From positions 1-20,476 of the forward strand of contig JADZBY010000537.1 in the NCBI GenBank assembly GCA_020851855.1: a stretch of 20,476 bases of DNA, given 5' to 3'. Origin of the DNA: Anaerolineae bacterium. GTDB lineage: Bacteria > Chloroflexota > Anaerolineae > Aggregatilineales > UBA2796. The notes below the pieces were generated by a model. The model had not been told where the DNA came from, did no database searches, and was given only the letters and a program-made list of their open reading frames with translations. Every line of letters begins with the position of its first letter. The stretch's first letter is position 1. Positions 7,620-16,196 of the stretch are shown piece after piece. Made by a program: the position numbers and the translations under genes.

Positions 7620-8618
7620 CTACCCGCGCCAGCCGGGGCTGTTGGCCGTATCGACCGGGCCGCACCACAGGCCGCCGTCGCTGGTTCCCACCAGCAGCGT
7701 GAGCCGCCCAGCGCCGTCAAGCGCATGGGCGGCGCAGGTGATCGATGCGCCTTCGTCCGGCCACAAACTCACCCACTGCCAACCAGAAGGTCCAAGCGCC
7801 GCGACCTGCGATTCCAGGACGGCGGTCAACGGGCGGCCATGCGGCGGGTCGGGCGGCGCGAGCCACTGTATCCGCTCACCATCCGGGCGCTCCGGCGTCT
7901 CGCGGTGTCTCATGGCCGCGCCGCGCATCTCGACCAGTGCACCGTGACCCGTCCCGGCCCACCACGCGCCGCTGGAGACGTAATCCGGCGCGAAGGCCAC
8001 GGCGGTAACTGGCGCGCTGGCCCGCAGAGCGTCCACTTCCCGCCACGACCGGCCCCCGTTGCCGCTGGTATACAGGCCATGCTCCGTACCGATAACGGCG
8101 ACTCCATCCTGGGCAAATCCCGGAGACACTGCCAGGCAGTGGATATGACGGTCGATCAGGCCGAAGTTCCAGCCCAGCCAGCCATCGCCCCGGTTCACCG
8201 AGCGATAGACGCCATCGTCCAGCGTCGCAGCGAGCACGACGCCATCCGTTGCAAAGGCCGGTGAAAGCGTGAGCGCCGTCACGACGGGCGGCGGCGCGCC
8301 GAGTGAGAGATACTGCCAGCTGTCGCCGCCATCCGTCGAGCGGAAAACGCCGCCATTCGTCCCGGCGAAAACGGTCCGATCCATGGCAAACGCGGGCGAC
8401 AGGCCGACCGCTGTCGCGGCAAGCGGCGCATCCGTACCAAGTGAATCCAAGCACGACTGCCAGCTTGCGCCAGAGTCTGTAGACCGGTACAGGCCGCTCG
8501 CCCGCGCCGCGAAGCACGTACCATCCTGCGCAAAGCGTGGCGAGAGCGCGACGTCGTAGATGTAATCCGTCACCGCAGCAGGCTGTGCGCGCACATCCAC
8601 CTCACACCCCCAATCCAT
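7620..8618 (-). CDS. Asp-box (BNR-like) beta-propeller repeat protein
   Basis: The protein has 332 aa from ATG 8616-8618. A GTG at 8598-8600 with a G-rich stretch just upstream is an alternative start. At least four repeats of about 45-50 residues follow the plan LSPxFAxDGxxFAxxxxGxYRSTDxGxSW. Asp-box motifs are STDSGASW (~46-53), STDGGDSW (~94-101), SVNRGDGW (~140-147) and SGNGGRSW (~185-192); later blades are degenerate (AFAPDYVSSG, ~208-217). This is the fold seen in sialidase-like and HCF136/Ycf48-like propellers. No sialidase catalytic set (Arg triad, FRIP motif) is seen, so it is probably a binding or scaffold protein. There is no signal peptide or transmembrane helix, which is notable for this class. 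It overlaps the end of the chaperonin gene by about 17 nt, implying tight co-expression. Function is unknown. Confidence 0.8.
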   Translation of the reverse strand: MDWGCEVDVRAQPAAVTDYIYDVALSPRFAQDGTCFAARASGLYRSTDSGASWQSCLDSLGTDAPLAATAVGLSPAFAMDRTVFAGTNGGVFRSTDGGDSWQYLSLGAPPPVVTALTLSPAFATDGVVLAATLDDGVYRSVNRGDGWLGWNFGLIDRHIHCLAVSPGFAQDGVAVIGTEHGLYTSGNGGRSWREVDALRASAPVTAVAFAPDYVSSGAWWAGTGHGALVEMRGAAMRHRETPERPDGERIQWLAPPDPPHGRPLTAVLESQVAALGPSGWQWVSLWPDEGASITCAAHALDGAGRLTLLVGTSDGGLWCGPVDTANSPGWRG

Positions 8619-10263
8619 CGGGCGATGCCATGACCGGCGGATTACGGTGGTGTACAACCGCATTCACCGTGAGCGCTAATCCGGCATGCTTCACTGCGTA
8701 CTGGACCGCCGTGCTGACCACGTCAGCCACGTCCAGGATTCCGGCGGCGCACACGTCTACAATCTGGCCGGTGCGCGCGTCGTAACCCGCGCCGCCGCCC
8801 GCACGCAGGATGTCCGCGAGCACGCTGCCCGGCTCGACGCCGCAATTGGCGAGCAACGCGCGCAGCGGAGCCTGAAGCGCCTTTTCAAGCATACGGAACG
8901 CCACACGTTCTTCCTCAGAGCACGCCGCACGCCATAAATCGTGGGACGTCCGGGCTGCATCCAGCAGCGCTACGCCGCCGCCCGGCGTAACGCCGTGTCG
9001 TAATGCGGCGCGAATCGTGCTGGCCGCTCGTTTCGCTTGCGCGGTCCTGTACTTTCGGTCCGAGTCCGTATCGCCGCCGGTGTGTACAATGGCCGCTCCG
9101 CCCAGCAACTTGCCGATGCGCGTGAGCAGGGCATCATGCAATGCGCCGTCGTCCGCATTTTGAAGCGCGTTTTTGAGGCGCTCGATGTGCTGACGCAGCG
9201 CAGCCACCTCGGCATTGCCGCTGACCAGCCCGACATAGTCACTGTCTGCCCAGATGCGGCGCGCTCTGCCGAAGCATTCCGGTCGGACCGCTGCCCAGGA
9301 GTCGCCCGCCGCGCCGAGCAGCGCCTTTCCGCCCGTCAGTGCGGCCAGATCGTCAAGGGCGGCATGTACCATGCCCGCGTGCGCCTCGGTGACCTTCACG
9401 GCGTAGACTTGCAGTGTCTCCGTGCGCTGGCTCTGGTGCAGCAAGGCGCTCGTCTTCTCGGAAATGCTCTTGCACACTACGAACAGGCGCTTGACGCTCG
9501 CTTGGCCTGCCGCACGCAGGACAGGCACAAAATCTTGCGGCGCGTCGATGGTCAGATCGCTGATCAGCAGGGCGGCGTCGGCGTGCTCGACGCGCTGCGA
9601 GAGGCCGCCAGGACCGGAACTGTGCAGCCCGCCGTCCCAGAAACTGCCCTGAACGAACTCGTGACGGCTTTCGCCTCGCTGCCCAGGCCGAATCTCCACT
9701 GCGCCGTATTCGCCGACGACGTGAAAGACCTCGCCGAGGATGTCCGCGAGCGCCGTATCGGCGCATACGGAGAGCGCCACGCTCCGAATCTGCTGCCGCC
9801 CGCACACCGGAACGGCCATCCCTGCCAGCCGGGCGAGGATCGGCGTCACGGCGCGCTCCAGCGCCTCGCGCAGCAGCATCGGGTTGCTGCCGGCGGCGCA
9901 GTAGCGCACGCCCTGCTCGAACAACGACTGGAACAGGATCGCCGCCGTGACCGTGCCATCGCCGATGCGCTCGTGCAGCCGCCAGAGCATCCCACGCACG
10001 AGCATCGCGCCTACGTTCTCGGTCGGCTCCGGCAGATCGACGATGCGCCGGGCAATCTCGCCGCCGCTGTCGAGAAGCTCAGGCGCTCTGGCCCGGATGG
10101 CGGTTTCGACTGCCACGGCGCGCGGGAACGGCCCCAGCGTCGGGCGGAGTGTGTCCACGACGCGATTCACGCCCCGTCGCATCCGCACGAGCGCCTTCAG
10201 GTCGAAGACGACGCCGGGCGTTTGCCGGAACCGGAACGCGGGCGGCGCAGTGGGTGGCATCAT
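8602..10263 (-). CDS. Divergent GroEL-like (Cpn60) chaperonin paralogue
   Basis: The protein has 553 aa from ATG 10261-10263 (a second ATG follows directly), with AAGGTGAG six bases upstream. GroEL collinearity is clear over the whole length: RGVNRVVDTLRPTLGP (~30-45), GDGTVTAAI (101-109), AAGSNPMLLREALERA (~123-138), LDDLAALTGG (~303-312), GVTPGGGVALLDAA (~424-437), LEKALQAPLRALLANCGVEP (459-478) and GILDVADVVSTAVQYA (~508-523). Equivalents of GroEL D52 (D65), D87 (D102) and D495 (D511) are kept, but the position of catalytic D398 is R412 in an ungapped alignment. The LGPKG loop reads LGPFP, the apical PGFGDRR motif is absent, and the Gly-Gly-Met tail is missing. It is therefore not a housekeeping GroEL, and no groES gene is adjacent. 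It sits inside a glycosidase operon, 39 bp after a GH1 gene and overlapping an Asp-box gene. It could assemble into a ring with altered ATP use. Confidence 0.88.
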   Translation of the reverse strand: MMPPTAPPAFRFRQTPGVVFDLKALVRMRRGVNRVVDTLRPTLGPFPRAVAVETAIRARAPELLDSGGEIARRIVDLPEPTENVGAMLVRGMLWRLHERIGDGTVTAAILFQSLFEQGVRYCAAGSNPMLLREALERAVTPILARLAGMAVPVCGRQQIRSVALSVCADTALADILGEVFHVVGEYGAVEIRPGQRGESRHEFVQGSFWDGGLHSSGPGGLSQRVEHADAALLISDLTIDAPQDFVPVLRAAGQASVKRLFVVCKSISEKTSALLHQSQRTETLQVYAVKVTEAHAGMVHAALDDLAALTGGKALLGAAGDSWAAVRPECFGRARRIWADSDYVGLVSGNAEVAALRQHIERLKNALQNADDGALHDALLTRIGKLLGGAAIVHTGGDTDSDRKYRTAQAKRAASTIRAALRHGVTPGGGVALLDAARTSHDLWRAACSEEERVAFRMLEKALQAPLRALLANCGVEPGSVLADILRAGGGAGYDARTGQIVDVCAAGILDVADVVSTAVQYAVKHAGLALTVNAVVHHRNPPVMASPDGLGV

Positions 10264-10302
10264 GGCTCGCTCACCTTCGCTCCATCAGGACAGGCTGGCC
10301 CA

Positions 10303-11886
10303 TCACCCGCTCACCGTTTCCAGGCTGCCAAAGAGGGCCGCCAGCGCGACTGGATCGCCGGAGCGCATCGCGGCGATCAGCGCGGCATAGGTCTGGCCGG
10401 TGGGCAGGCCAAAGGCGTCGGTGTCGCAGATGACGTGGTTGGCGAAATCGTATTCGAGCAATCCCAGTCGCACGGTATACGTGCCCCACTCGTAATTGTC
10501 CGCCAGCGTCCAGTACAGGTAGCCACGCACCGGATAGCCTTTCTGGATGGCGCGCATGACTTCGCCGAGCGTTTCTTTCAGGTACTGGATGCGCGTCAGG
10601 CCGTCCGGGCGCGGCTCGGCCTTTCCGAAAAGCGGCTGTTTGTGCCCGATACTCGCCTCGAGAATGTACAGCGGCAGGCCGAGCGTATCGCGCCCGTACA
10701 GCTCGAGGTGATCCTCGTAGGTCTTGCGCTCGTGGTCCCAGTCCCACCAGCCGGGGCGATTGGCCGGCTCGGCAATGGAGATTTCCGCGCCGGCGGGCTT
10801 CTCGTACTTCACACCGGCCAGGAACGGGTCATAGATGTTGATGGCGACGTAATCCATGTTCTGCGGCGTCTGCGAAGCGTACAGGGCATCAATGGCGCGT
10901 GTGAACTTGAGCGGGTTGAAGTCGCGCGTGGCGTCGTGCTTGCTGTGTTCGTAATCCAGGCGCTTCTCAGAAATCGCGCCCAGGCGGCGGTCTGCGATGC
11001 GGTTGTAATAGGCGTAAAAGTCCTGGCGCTGCGCGTCAAAATAGGCGGGCAGTGCGTCGCGCATGACGCCGTGTTCCCGCGCCCGGCACAGGTCGTACAG
11101 CCCCTTGTCGAACTCGTACAGGCTATTCGCCACCGTGTTGAAGCCGACGTGCGGCGTGCGCCAGCCCTCGCGGCGGTACATCTCGTGGATCAGCCCGTAG
11201 AGCTTGACATGGCAGGCCAGGATGTTGTCCTGGTTCGTGACGGCGCTGTCCATGCCCGCTGTGGCCGGGTCGTGCGGGTGTTCCAGGTTGAGGTAATTGC
11301 ATTGGGGCGGGATTCCCGGCTCGTTGAAGGTGACCCAGAACCAGATGGCCGGGTAGCCGCGATCCACCAGCCGCCGGTTCACCTCGTAGACCGTCGTGGC
11401 GGCGTAGGCCATGAATTTCTCGACCAGCGCGTCCTCGATCCACAGGTTCACACCCACCCATGCCGGCTGGATAAAGTGATAAATGGTGATCACCGGCTCC
11501 ATGCCCGCGTCGTAGATGGCGGCCACGATGTCGGCGTAGCGGTCGAAGGCCGACGGGTCAAAGGGCGGCTCGGTCCCGGCGTCGGGTTGGTACGTCGGCT
11601 GGACGCGCGTCCAGTCGAAGCCCATGCGGAAGGCGTTCAGGCCCAGCGCTTTTGCCTTGTCGATGTGCGCGCGGTAGCGGTTCCAGAAGTCGTTGGCCTC
11701 TCCGGACGTTTCGACAATGCCATCAAGCTCCCACCGTCCCCACTGGTTGAAGGGCGCGCCCGCGTGGTTATAAAACCCTTCGACGTGATACGGCGAGTTG
11801 CAGACGCCGAACAGGAACCCTTCCGGCAGTCTGAAGCCAGTCAGATCGACGTCGAACCGGTAAGGCAAGTGCTTTCGGGTGGTCAT
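10303..11886 (-). CDS. GH1 beta-glycosidase, second tandem copy
   Basis: The protein has 527 aa and its start overlaps the stop of the preceding GH1 gene as ATGA, indicating translational coupling. It is a GH1 TIM-barrel retaining beta-glycosidase. The acid/base is probably E189 in VTFNEP and the nucleophile E410 in LYILEASIGHKQ, a departure from the usual TENG. The C-terminal YWTLADNYEWGTYTVRLGLL matches the conserved GH1 aglycone/-1 site segment. Near the N-terminus the conserved glycone-binding Gln of the usual YQxEG is His (YHVEG, 33-37). No signal peptide is present. It probably hydrolyses imported beta-linked disaccharides or oligosaccharides; the sugar (glucose, galactose, mannose or fucose) cannot be fixed from sequence. 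It shares many blocks with its neighbour, such as GFLFGVCNSPYH and DTDAFGLP, and so arose by duplication. Confidence 0.9.
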   Translation of the reverse strand: MTTRKHLPYRFDVDLTGFRLPEGFLFGVCNSPYHVEGFYNHAGAPFNQWGRWELDGIVETSGEANDFWNRYRAHIDKAKALGLNAFRMGFDWTRVQPTYQPDAGTEPPFDPSAFDRYADIVAAIYDAGMEPVITIYHFIQPAWVGVNLWIEDALVEKFMAYAATTVYEVNRRLVDRGYPAIWFWVTFNEPGIPPQCNYLNLEHPHDPATAGMDSAVTNQDNILACHVKLYGLIHEMYRREGWRTPHVGFNTVANSLYEFDKGLYDLCRAREHGVMRDALPAYFDAQRQDFYAYYNRIADRRLGAISEKRLDYEHSKHDATRDFNPLKFTRAIDALYASQTPQNMDYVAINIYDPFLAGVKYEKPAGAEISIAEPANRPGWWDWDHERKTYEDHLELYGRDTLGLPLYILEASIGHKQPLFGKAEPRPDGLTRIQYLKETLGEVMRAIQKGYPVRGYLYWTLADNYEWGTYTVRLGLLEYDFANHVICDTDAFGLPTGQTYAALIAAMRSGDPVALAALFGSLETVSG

Positions 11887-13478
11887 GGGCCTGTCCTGTC
11901 GTTGGCGGGAGATAAAAGGCGTGGGTCGCAGAATACGGTCCGGATGCGTGCAGCGTCGCCGCTTTGGAGCGCGCCGATGAGATCACGGTAAATGTCCAGC
12001 ATGGGCAGCCCGAAAGCGTCCGTGTCGCCGATCTGGTGGCGGCCATAGTCGTACTCGACCAGCCCCAGGCGCGAGCGGTGCGTGCCCCACTCGTAGTTGT
12101 CGCACAGCGTCCAGTACAGGAATCCCTGGAGCGGCGCGCCCAATTGGAGCAGGCGCACGGCTTCGATCAGGATGTCGCGCAGGAACATGGCGCGCGTCAT
12201 GCCGTCGGCGCGGGGCACGGCGGCTCCGAAAAGCGGCTGGTTGTGGCCGGTGTTCGTTTCAAGGATGTACAGCGGCAGCCCGGTGAGATTGTGCCCATGC
12301 AGGCGCAGGTGCTCGCGCGTGACGTCGGGATCGAACAAGAGCTTCTCCCAGTCGAAGCGGTCCGCGCCGATGGGCGCAGGCGGCTTGAAGGGGTACAGGT
12401 CATCCGGCGTGACGCGGCAGAAGATCAGCGGGTCGTAACAGTCGATGGCGATGTAATCCAGCTTCTGCAGACGCGGCGAGTCGTAGATTGCATCGAGCAG
12501 TGGGCTGAGGTCGAAGCCTGCGAAAAGCTTGCCGTAATCGTAACAGCACTTGCGCCAATATCCCTGCTGGAAGTCATCCAGCCGCGCCGTGACCAACGGC
12601 GACATGGCGGCGTAAAAGGCCGCCTTGTTCGCTTCCAGGTAGGCGGGCACGTCCTGGCGCGCCACCTTCAGCGAGCGCGCTCGGCACACGTCCAGATACC
12701 ACTTATCCAGCTCGTAGATGCAGTAGCTGACGATGTTGAAGCCGACCTGTGGCGCGGGCCAGCCGTGCGCAGCGTACAGGTCATGGATCAGGTCATACGC
12801 GCGCGCGTAGGCGGCCAGTAGATTGACCGTCGCCGCCGAAAATGAAGCGCCGTCGTTCCTGATCCCGCCGGGCGGCGCGTCGCCAAACAGGTACGGCCCG
12901 GCCAGCGTATTGAACGGCTCGTTGAACACCACGAAAAACGGGATGGGCGGGCGGTTGGCGCTGACCAGCCGGACATTCACGCCTTCCACGGCGCGGCGCA
13001 CGTACGCGCGGAAGTGGGCGATCTTGGCCGGATCGGTCCACAGGTGTGCGCCGAGCCACGCCGGGTGGGTGAAGTGGTGCAGCGTGATGATGGGCTTCAT
13101 GTCGTGGTCCCACACGGCAGCAATGATCTCGGCGTAGCGATCCAACGCCGCCTCGTCCCAGGCCGGTTCGGGCGCTTCATACGGGCTGGACGAGGGTTGA
13201 AGACGCGCCCAGTCGATGCCCATGCGGAAGGCGTTCAGGCCCGTGTGGTGCGCCTTACGAAGATGGGGCAGGTAGTCGGTCCAAAAACGATTGGTTTCGC
13301 CGGAGCGCTCGGTAAGGCCTTCATGTTCCCACGCCGACCAGTTGTTATGCGGGCCGGCTTCCGTGTTGTACCCGCCTTCGGAGTGGTACGGGGAGTTGCA
13401 CACCCCGAACAGGAAGCCGTCGGGCAGCCGGAAGCCGTTCAGATCGAGGTCAAAAGCGCTGGACTGATACGGGTTCAT
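11883..13478 (-). CDS. GH1 beta-glycosidase, first tandem copy
   Basis: The protein has 531 aa beginning MNPYQSSAFDLDLNGFRLPD, 22 bp after the GH2 gene. GH1 signatures are the acid/base E187 (VVFNEPFN), the probable nucleophile E407 (LYILETNTGHNQ), LHHFTHPAW (~133-141) and YWTLCDNYEWGTHRSRLGLV (455-474). As in the next gene, the normal YQxEG reads YHSEG (31-35), and the residues after the nucleophile are not the usual NG. These shared changes suggest a GH1 subgroup with its own glycone preference. No export signal is visible, so it should act in the cytoplasm on sugars brought in by the ABC importer encoded upstream. It is coupled to the second GH1 gene by a 4-nt overlap. Beta-glucosidase is the generic annotation, but the specificity is open. 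Confidence 0.9.
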   Translation of the reverse strand: MNPYQSSAFDLDLNGFRLPDGFLFGVCNSPYHSEGGYNTEAGPHNNWSAWEHEGLTERSGETNRFWTDYLPHLRKAHHTGLNAFRMGIDWARLQPSSSPYEAPEPAWDEAALDRYAEIIAAVWDHDMKPIITLHHFTHPAWLGAHLWTDPAKIAHFRAYVRRAVEGVNVRLVSANRPPIPFFVVFNEPFNTLAGPYLFGDAPPGGIRNDGASFSAATVNLLAAYARAYDLIHDLYAAHGWPAPQVGFNIVSYCIYELDKWYLDVCRARSLKVARQDVPAYLEANKAAFYAAMSPLVTARLDDFQQGYWRKCCYDYGKLFAGFDLSPLLDAIYDSPRLQKLDYIAIDCYDPLIFCRVTPDDLYPFKPPAPIGADRFDWEKLLFDPDVTREHLRLHGHNLTGLPLYILETNTGHNQPLFGAAVPRADGMTRAMFLRDILIEAVRLLQLGAPLQGFLYWTLCDNYEWGTHRSRLGLVEYDYGRHQIGDTDAFGLPMLDIYRDLIGALQSGDAARIRTVFCDPRLLSPANDRTGP

Positions 13479-13500
13479 CGTGGCGCGTCCTCATTTCGAT

Positions 13501-16176
13501 TCACTGTGAGCCAGCCGGTTTGGGCACGGCGATCCGCACCGACGGGTCGATGCCGTAACGGCCCGTCCGCGCCCCGAACACGGTCAGGCCGCCCGGATGA
13601 TGCGCCGTCGACTTCACCTCAAGCTCGACGAGAAAGTGGCCTTTCGCCCGCGCATCCTGGATAACCTGCCCCAGCAGGGCGGCGGGCACGCGCACCTGCA
13701 CATACTGGCCATGCTCGCCCACGCCGGTGTTGTGAATGCGCGTCAGTGCGCCCGCCGCATTCACGGGCAGGCCGTCCAGCCGGACCGTCTCGATCTCCTG
13801 CCCGTTCAGGGAAATCGTCACGTCGCTTGGCTGTGAGCGGCCCTCGACCGACTGCGTGATTTCGGCGGGCCGCGCGCCAAGTTCGAAGAAGAGGGCCACG
13901 TCGCTGAGGTGGTCGGGGAATCCGGCGCGCGAGATGACCGGCAGCCGGAAAGCGACCTTGCCCGCCCCTTCGAACCAGACCGCGCCGGGTCGGTCATCGA
14001 CGAAATAGCCAAGCCGGTGATCGCCGTCGTTCCAAAACGACTTGGCCTTGCCGCCTGGCGTGATGCTCAGCGTCAGATGAAAGGCGTCCTGCGTCTCGGC
14101 TTGTTCGAAGAACGACTGGCCAGGATGGTAAACCTCGAAGTCCAGCGTATTCCGGGCGCGCACCACGCCGTTCTCATCTTCGACGCAGGCAAAAAGCTGC
14201 ACCGGCCCGCGCACGGACGGCGCGACGTAGTGAATCTCGCCCACCGGCGCGACGGTGAAGGGCGTCACGGCAAATTCCCATCCGCCATCGCACAGGACAA
14301 CCTCTGGCAGGCCGGGCGGCGTGACCCGCTTCAGTTGCCAGCGCAACCGCCCACACTCCAGCGGCGGGTGATCGTAGGCGCTGAAAAGCACGGCGATGCG
14401 CACATCGTCGCCGGGTTGATGGACGAGCGCGCCCTGGTAATCGAGCACGATGAAATCGGCGCTGTTGATCGCCTTCAGGTCGTAGCCGAACTGCTTCGGC
14501 GTGCGGTCGTACAGCGCATAGCCGCAATATTCGTACTCCACGTCGTACAGCTCGCAATAGGTGTACCCGACGATGGCCGGATGCCGCCGCAGCTCGTTTG
14601 TAGCCCAGCGCAAGCCCCATGAGCTGTCGTGTTGCCAGCCGTAGCCGAACTCCGAGAGGACGAGCGGCGCGCCATCGTAGGCGTGGTCGTCTGCCATCAG
14701 CTTGAAGGCATACACGCCTGTGTGTTCGGGTGCATCGGCGTAGCGCTGCACCGTTGTGCGCCAGTCGCGCACATTGCCGGTATAGTAGTGGAAGTCCGCC
14801 AGGTCGGTCCTGACGTGCGACCAGCCGGAGTTATCGACGACGAGCCGCGTCGGATCGGCAGCTTTCAGGTCGTCATAGAGGCGCGCTACCCAGGTCTGCA
14901 TCGCCGCGTCCGTTTGGAGCGAGAATTCCAGGCCCCACGTCTCGTTGTATGGACACCACACCACGATGGACGGGTGGTTGTAGTCGCGCTCCACCATCGC
15001 CGTGAGTTCCTGCTGGAGCCGCTCGCACGCCAACGCCGTGAAAACCGTCGGGCAGGGCATGTCGCACCACAACAACAGGCCGAGCCGGTCGGCCCAGTAC
15101 ATGAAACGCGGGTCTTCGACTTTGAGGTGCTTGCGCAGCCCGTTCAGGCCGATGGCTTTGGCATAGGCCACATCCGCCCGCAGCGCGTCATCGCTGGGCG
15201 CGGTGTAGATGCCGTCCGGCCAGTAGCCCTGGTCGAGCGCCGTCATCAGGTAGATCGGGCGTCCGTTCAGCCAGATTTGCCCGTCGCGCTGCTCGATGTG
15301 GCGCATCCCGAAATAGGAGTGCACCACGTCGCGGCTCCCATCCGGCGCAGTCAGGGTGAGGGCGACGGCGTACAGGTTGGGCGCGTGAATGTCCCACAGC
15401 GCCATATCCGTCAGGGGAATAGCCAGGCGGAGCGTGTGGGGCGCTTTCGAACCGAGCCGCGCCTTGTGCTCGGACAGAATCGGCTCACCGGATGGCGACG
15501 TGATGTGAAGGGACAGGCTCACGTCTTCGTCAGGGCCGATCAGCGTCAGGTCGATGCGCACCTGCTTGCCTTCCACATCCGGCGTGAAGCGGGCCGCCTC
15601 GATGTAACTCTGTGGGCGCGCTTCGAGCCAGACCGTCTGCCAGATGCCGCTGGATGCGGTGAAGCTGACCTGTTGCCAGGGATCGGGCGGCAGCGAGGCC
15701 TGTTTGCCGTGGGGAATCTCGTACAGGTTCGCCGGATCGTCGGCCCGCACGACGAGCGTATTCTCGCCTTCCAGCAGTTGTGGCGTGATCTCAAATTCGA
15801 AGGCCGAGTAGCCGCCCTCGTGCTGGCCGAGATGGACGCCATTGATCCATGCGTCGGCCTGGTAATCCACCGCCCCGAACCGGATGAAAACGCGCTTTCC
15901 TGCCCAGCTTCGGGGCACGGCAAACGTCCGGCGATACCAGGCCACGCCGTGATAGTCCACATTGTGCTGGCCAGAGAGCGCGCTCTGCCACGGGAACGGC
16001 ACGACGATGGTCTGGTCAAAGGCGGTGGCCACGCCGCGCGAAAGCTCTGCGCCGCGCAACGCGCCGTCCGGGTCATAGCAGAACTGCCAGACGCCGTTCA
16101 GATTCAGCCAATCCGCCCGCTCGAAGTCCGGGCGTGGGTGTTCCGGTCGTGGTATGTCAGGCGGTAGAGTGCTCAT
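13501..16176 (-). CDS. GH2 family glycosidase (beta-galactosidase/glucuronidase-like)
   Basis: The protein has 891 aa from ATG 16174-16176 (MSTLPPDIPRPEHPR), 20 bp after the permease stop. The open frame extends upstream to 16500, but that part is antisense-like sequence overlapping the permease and has no homology. Domains are a sugar-binding jelly roll (~15-145; VAWYRRTFAVP, GGYSAFEFEIT), an Ig-like domain (~190-290), a TIM barrel (~295-590) and about 300 extra C-terminal residues with beta-rich character. The acid/base is probably E412 (CPYNETWG) and the nucleophile E509 (LVLSEFGYGW). GH2 covers beta-galactosidase, beta-glucuronidase, beta-mannosidase and others. The size and C-terminal extension do not match classical LacZ or UidA, so the substrate stays open. 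There is no signal peptide. It is the first hydrolase gene after the transporter genes. Confidence 0.9.
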   Translation of the reverse strand: MSTLPPDIPRPEHPRPDFERADWLNLNGVWQFCYDPDGALRGAELSRGVATAFDQTIVVPFPWQSALSGQHNVDYHGVAWYRRTFAVPRSWAGKRVFIRFGAVDYQADAWINGVHLGQHEGGYSAFEFEITPQLLEGENTLVVRADDPANLYEIPHGKQASLPPDPWQQVSFTASSGIWQTVWLEARPQSYIEAARFTPDVEGKQVRIDLTLIGPDEDVSLSLHITSPSGEPILSEHKARLGSKAPHTLRLAIPLTDMALWDIHAPNLYAVALTLTAPDGSRDVVHSYFGMRHIEQRDGQIWLNGRPIYLMTALDQGYWPDGIYTAPSDDALRADVAYAKAIGLNGLRKHLKVEDPRFMYWADRLGLLLWCDMPCPTVFTALACERLQQELTAMVERDYNHPSIVVWCPYNETWGLEFSLQTDAAMQTWVARLYDDLKAADPTRLVVDNSGWSHVRTDLADFHYYTGNVRDWRTTVQRYADAPEHTGVYAFKLMADDHAYDGAPLVLSEFGYGWQHDSSWGLRWATNELRRHPAIVGYTYCELYDVEYEYCGYALYDRTPKQFGYDLKAINSADFIVLDYQGALVHQPGDDVRIAVLFSAYDHPPLECGRLRWQLKRVTPPGLPEVVLCDGGWEFAVTPFTVAPVGEIHYVAPSVRGPVQLFACVEDENGVVRARNTLDFEVYHPGQSFFEQAETQDAFHLTLSITPGGKAKSFWNDGDHRLGYFVDDRPGAVWFEGAGKVAFRLPVISRAGFPDHLSDVALFFELGARPAEITQSVEGRSQPSDVTISLNGQEIETVRLDGLPVNAAGALTRIHNTGVGEHGQYVQVRVPAALLGQVIQDARAKGHFLVELEVKSTAHHPGGLTVFGARTGRYGIDPSVRIAVPKPAGSQ

Positions 16177-16196
16177 CGGTTGCCTGCCCCGTATCC

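Noticed and set aside
9037..11991. A 984-codon open frame on the + strand opposite the chaperonin and GH1 genes
   Set aside because: Its translation is rich in R, V, H, Q and D without any recognisable domain, and it lies wholly antisense to well-supported genes. Long antisense frames are expected opposite GC-rich coding sequence.
14629..16167. A 512-codon open frame on the + strand opposite the GH2 gene
   Set aside because: It is an antisense shadow of a clearly homologous GH2 gene with low-complexity R/V/H-rich composition.
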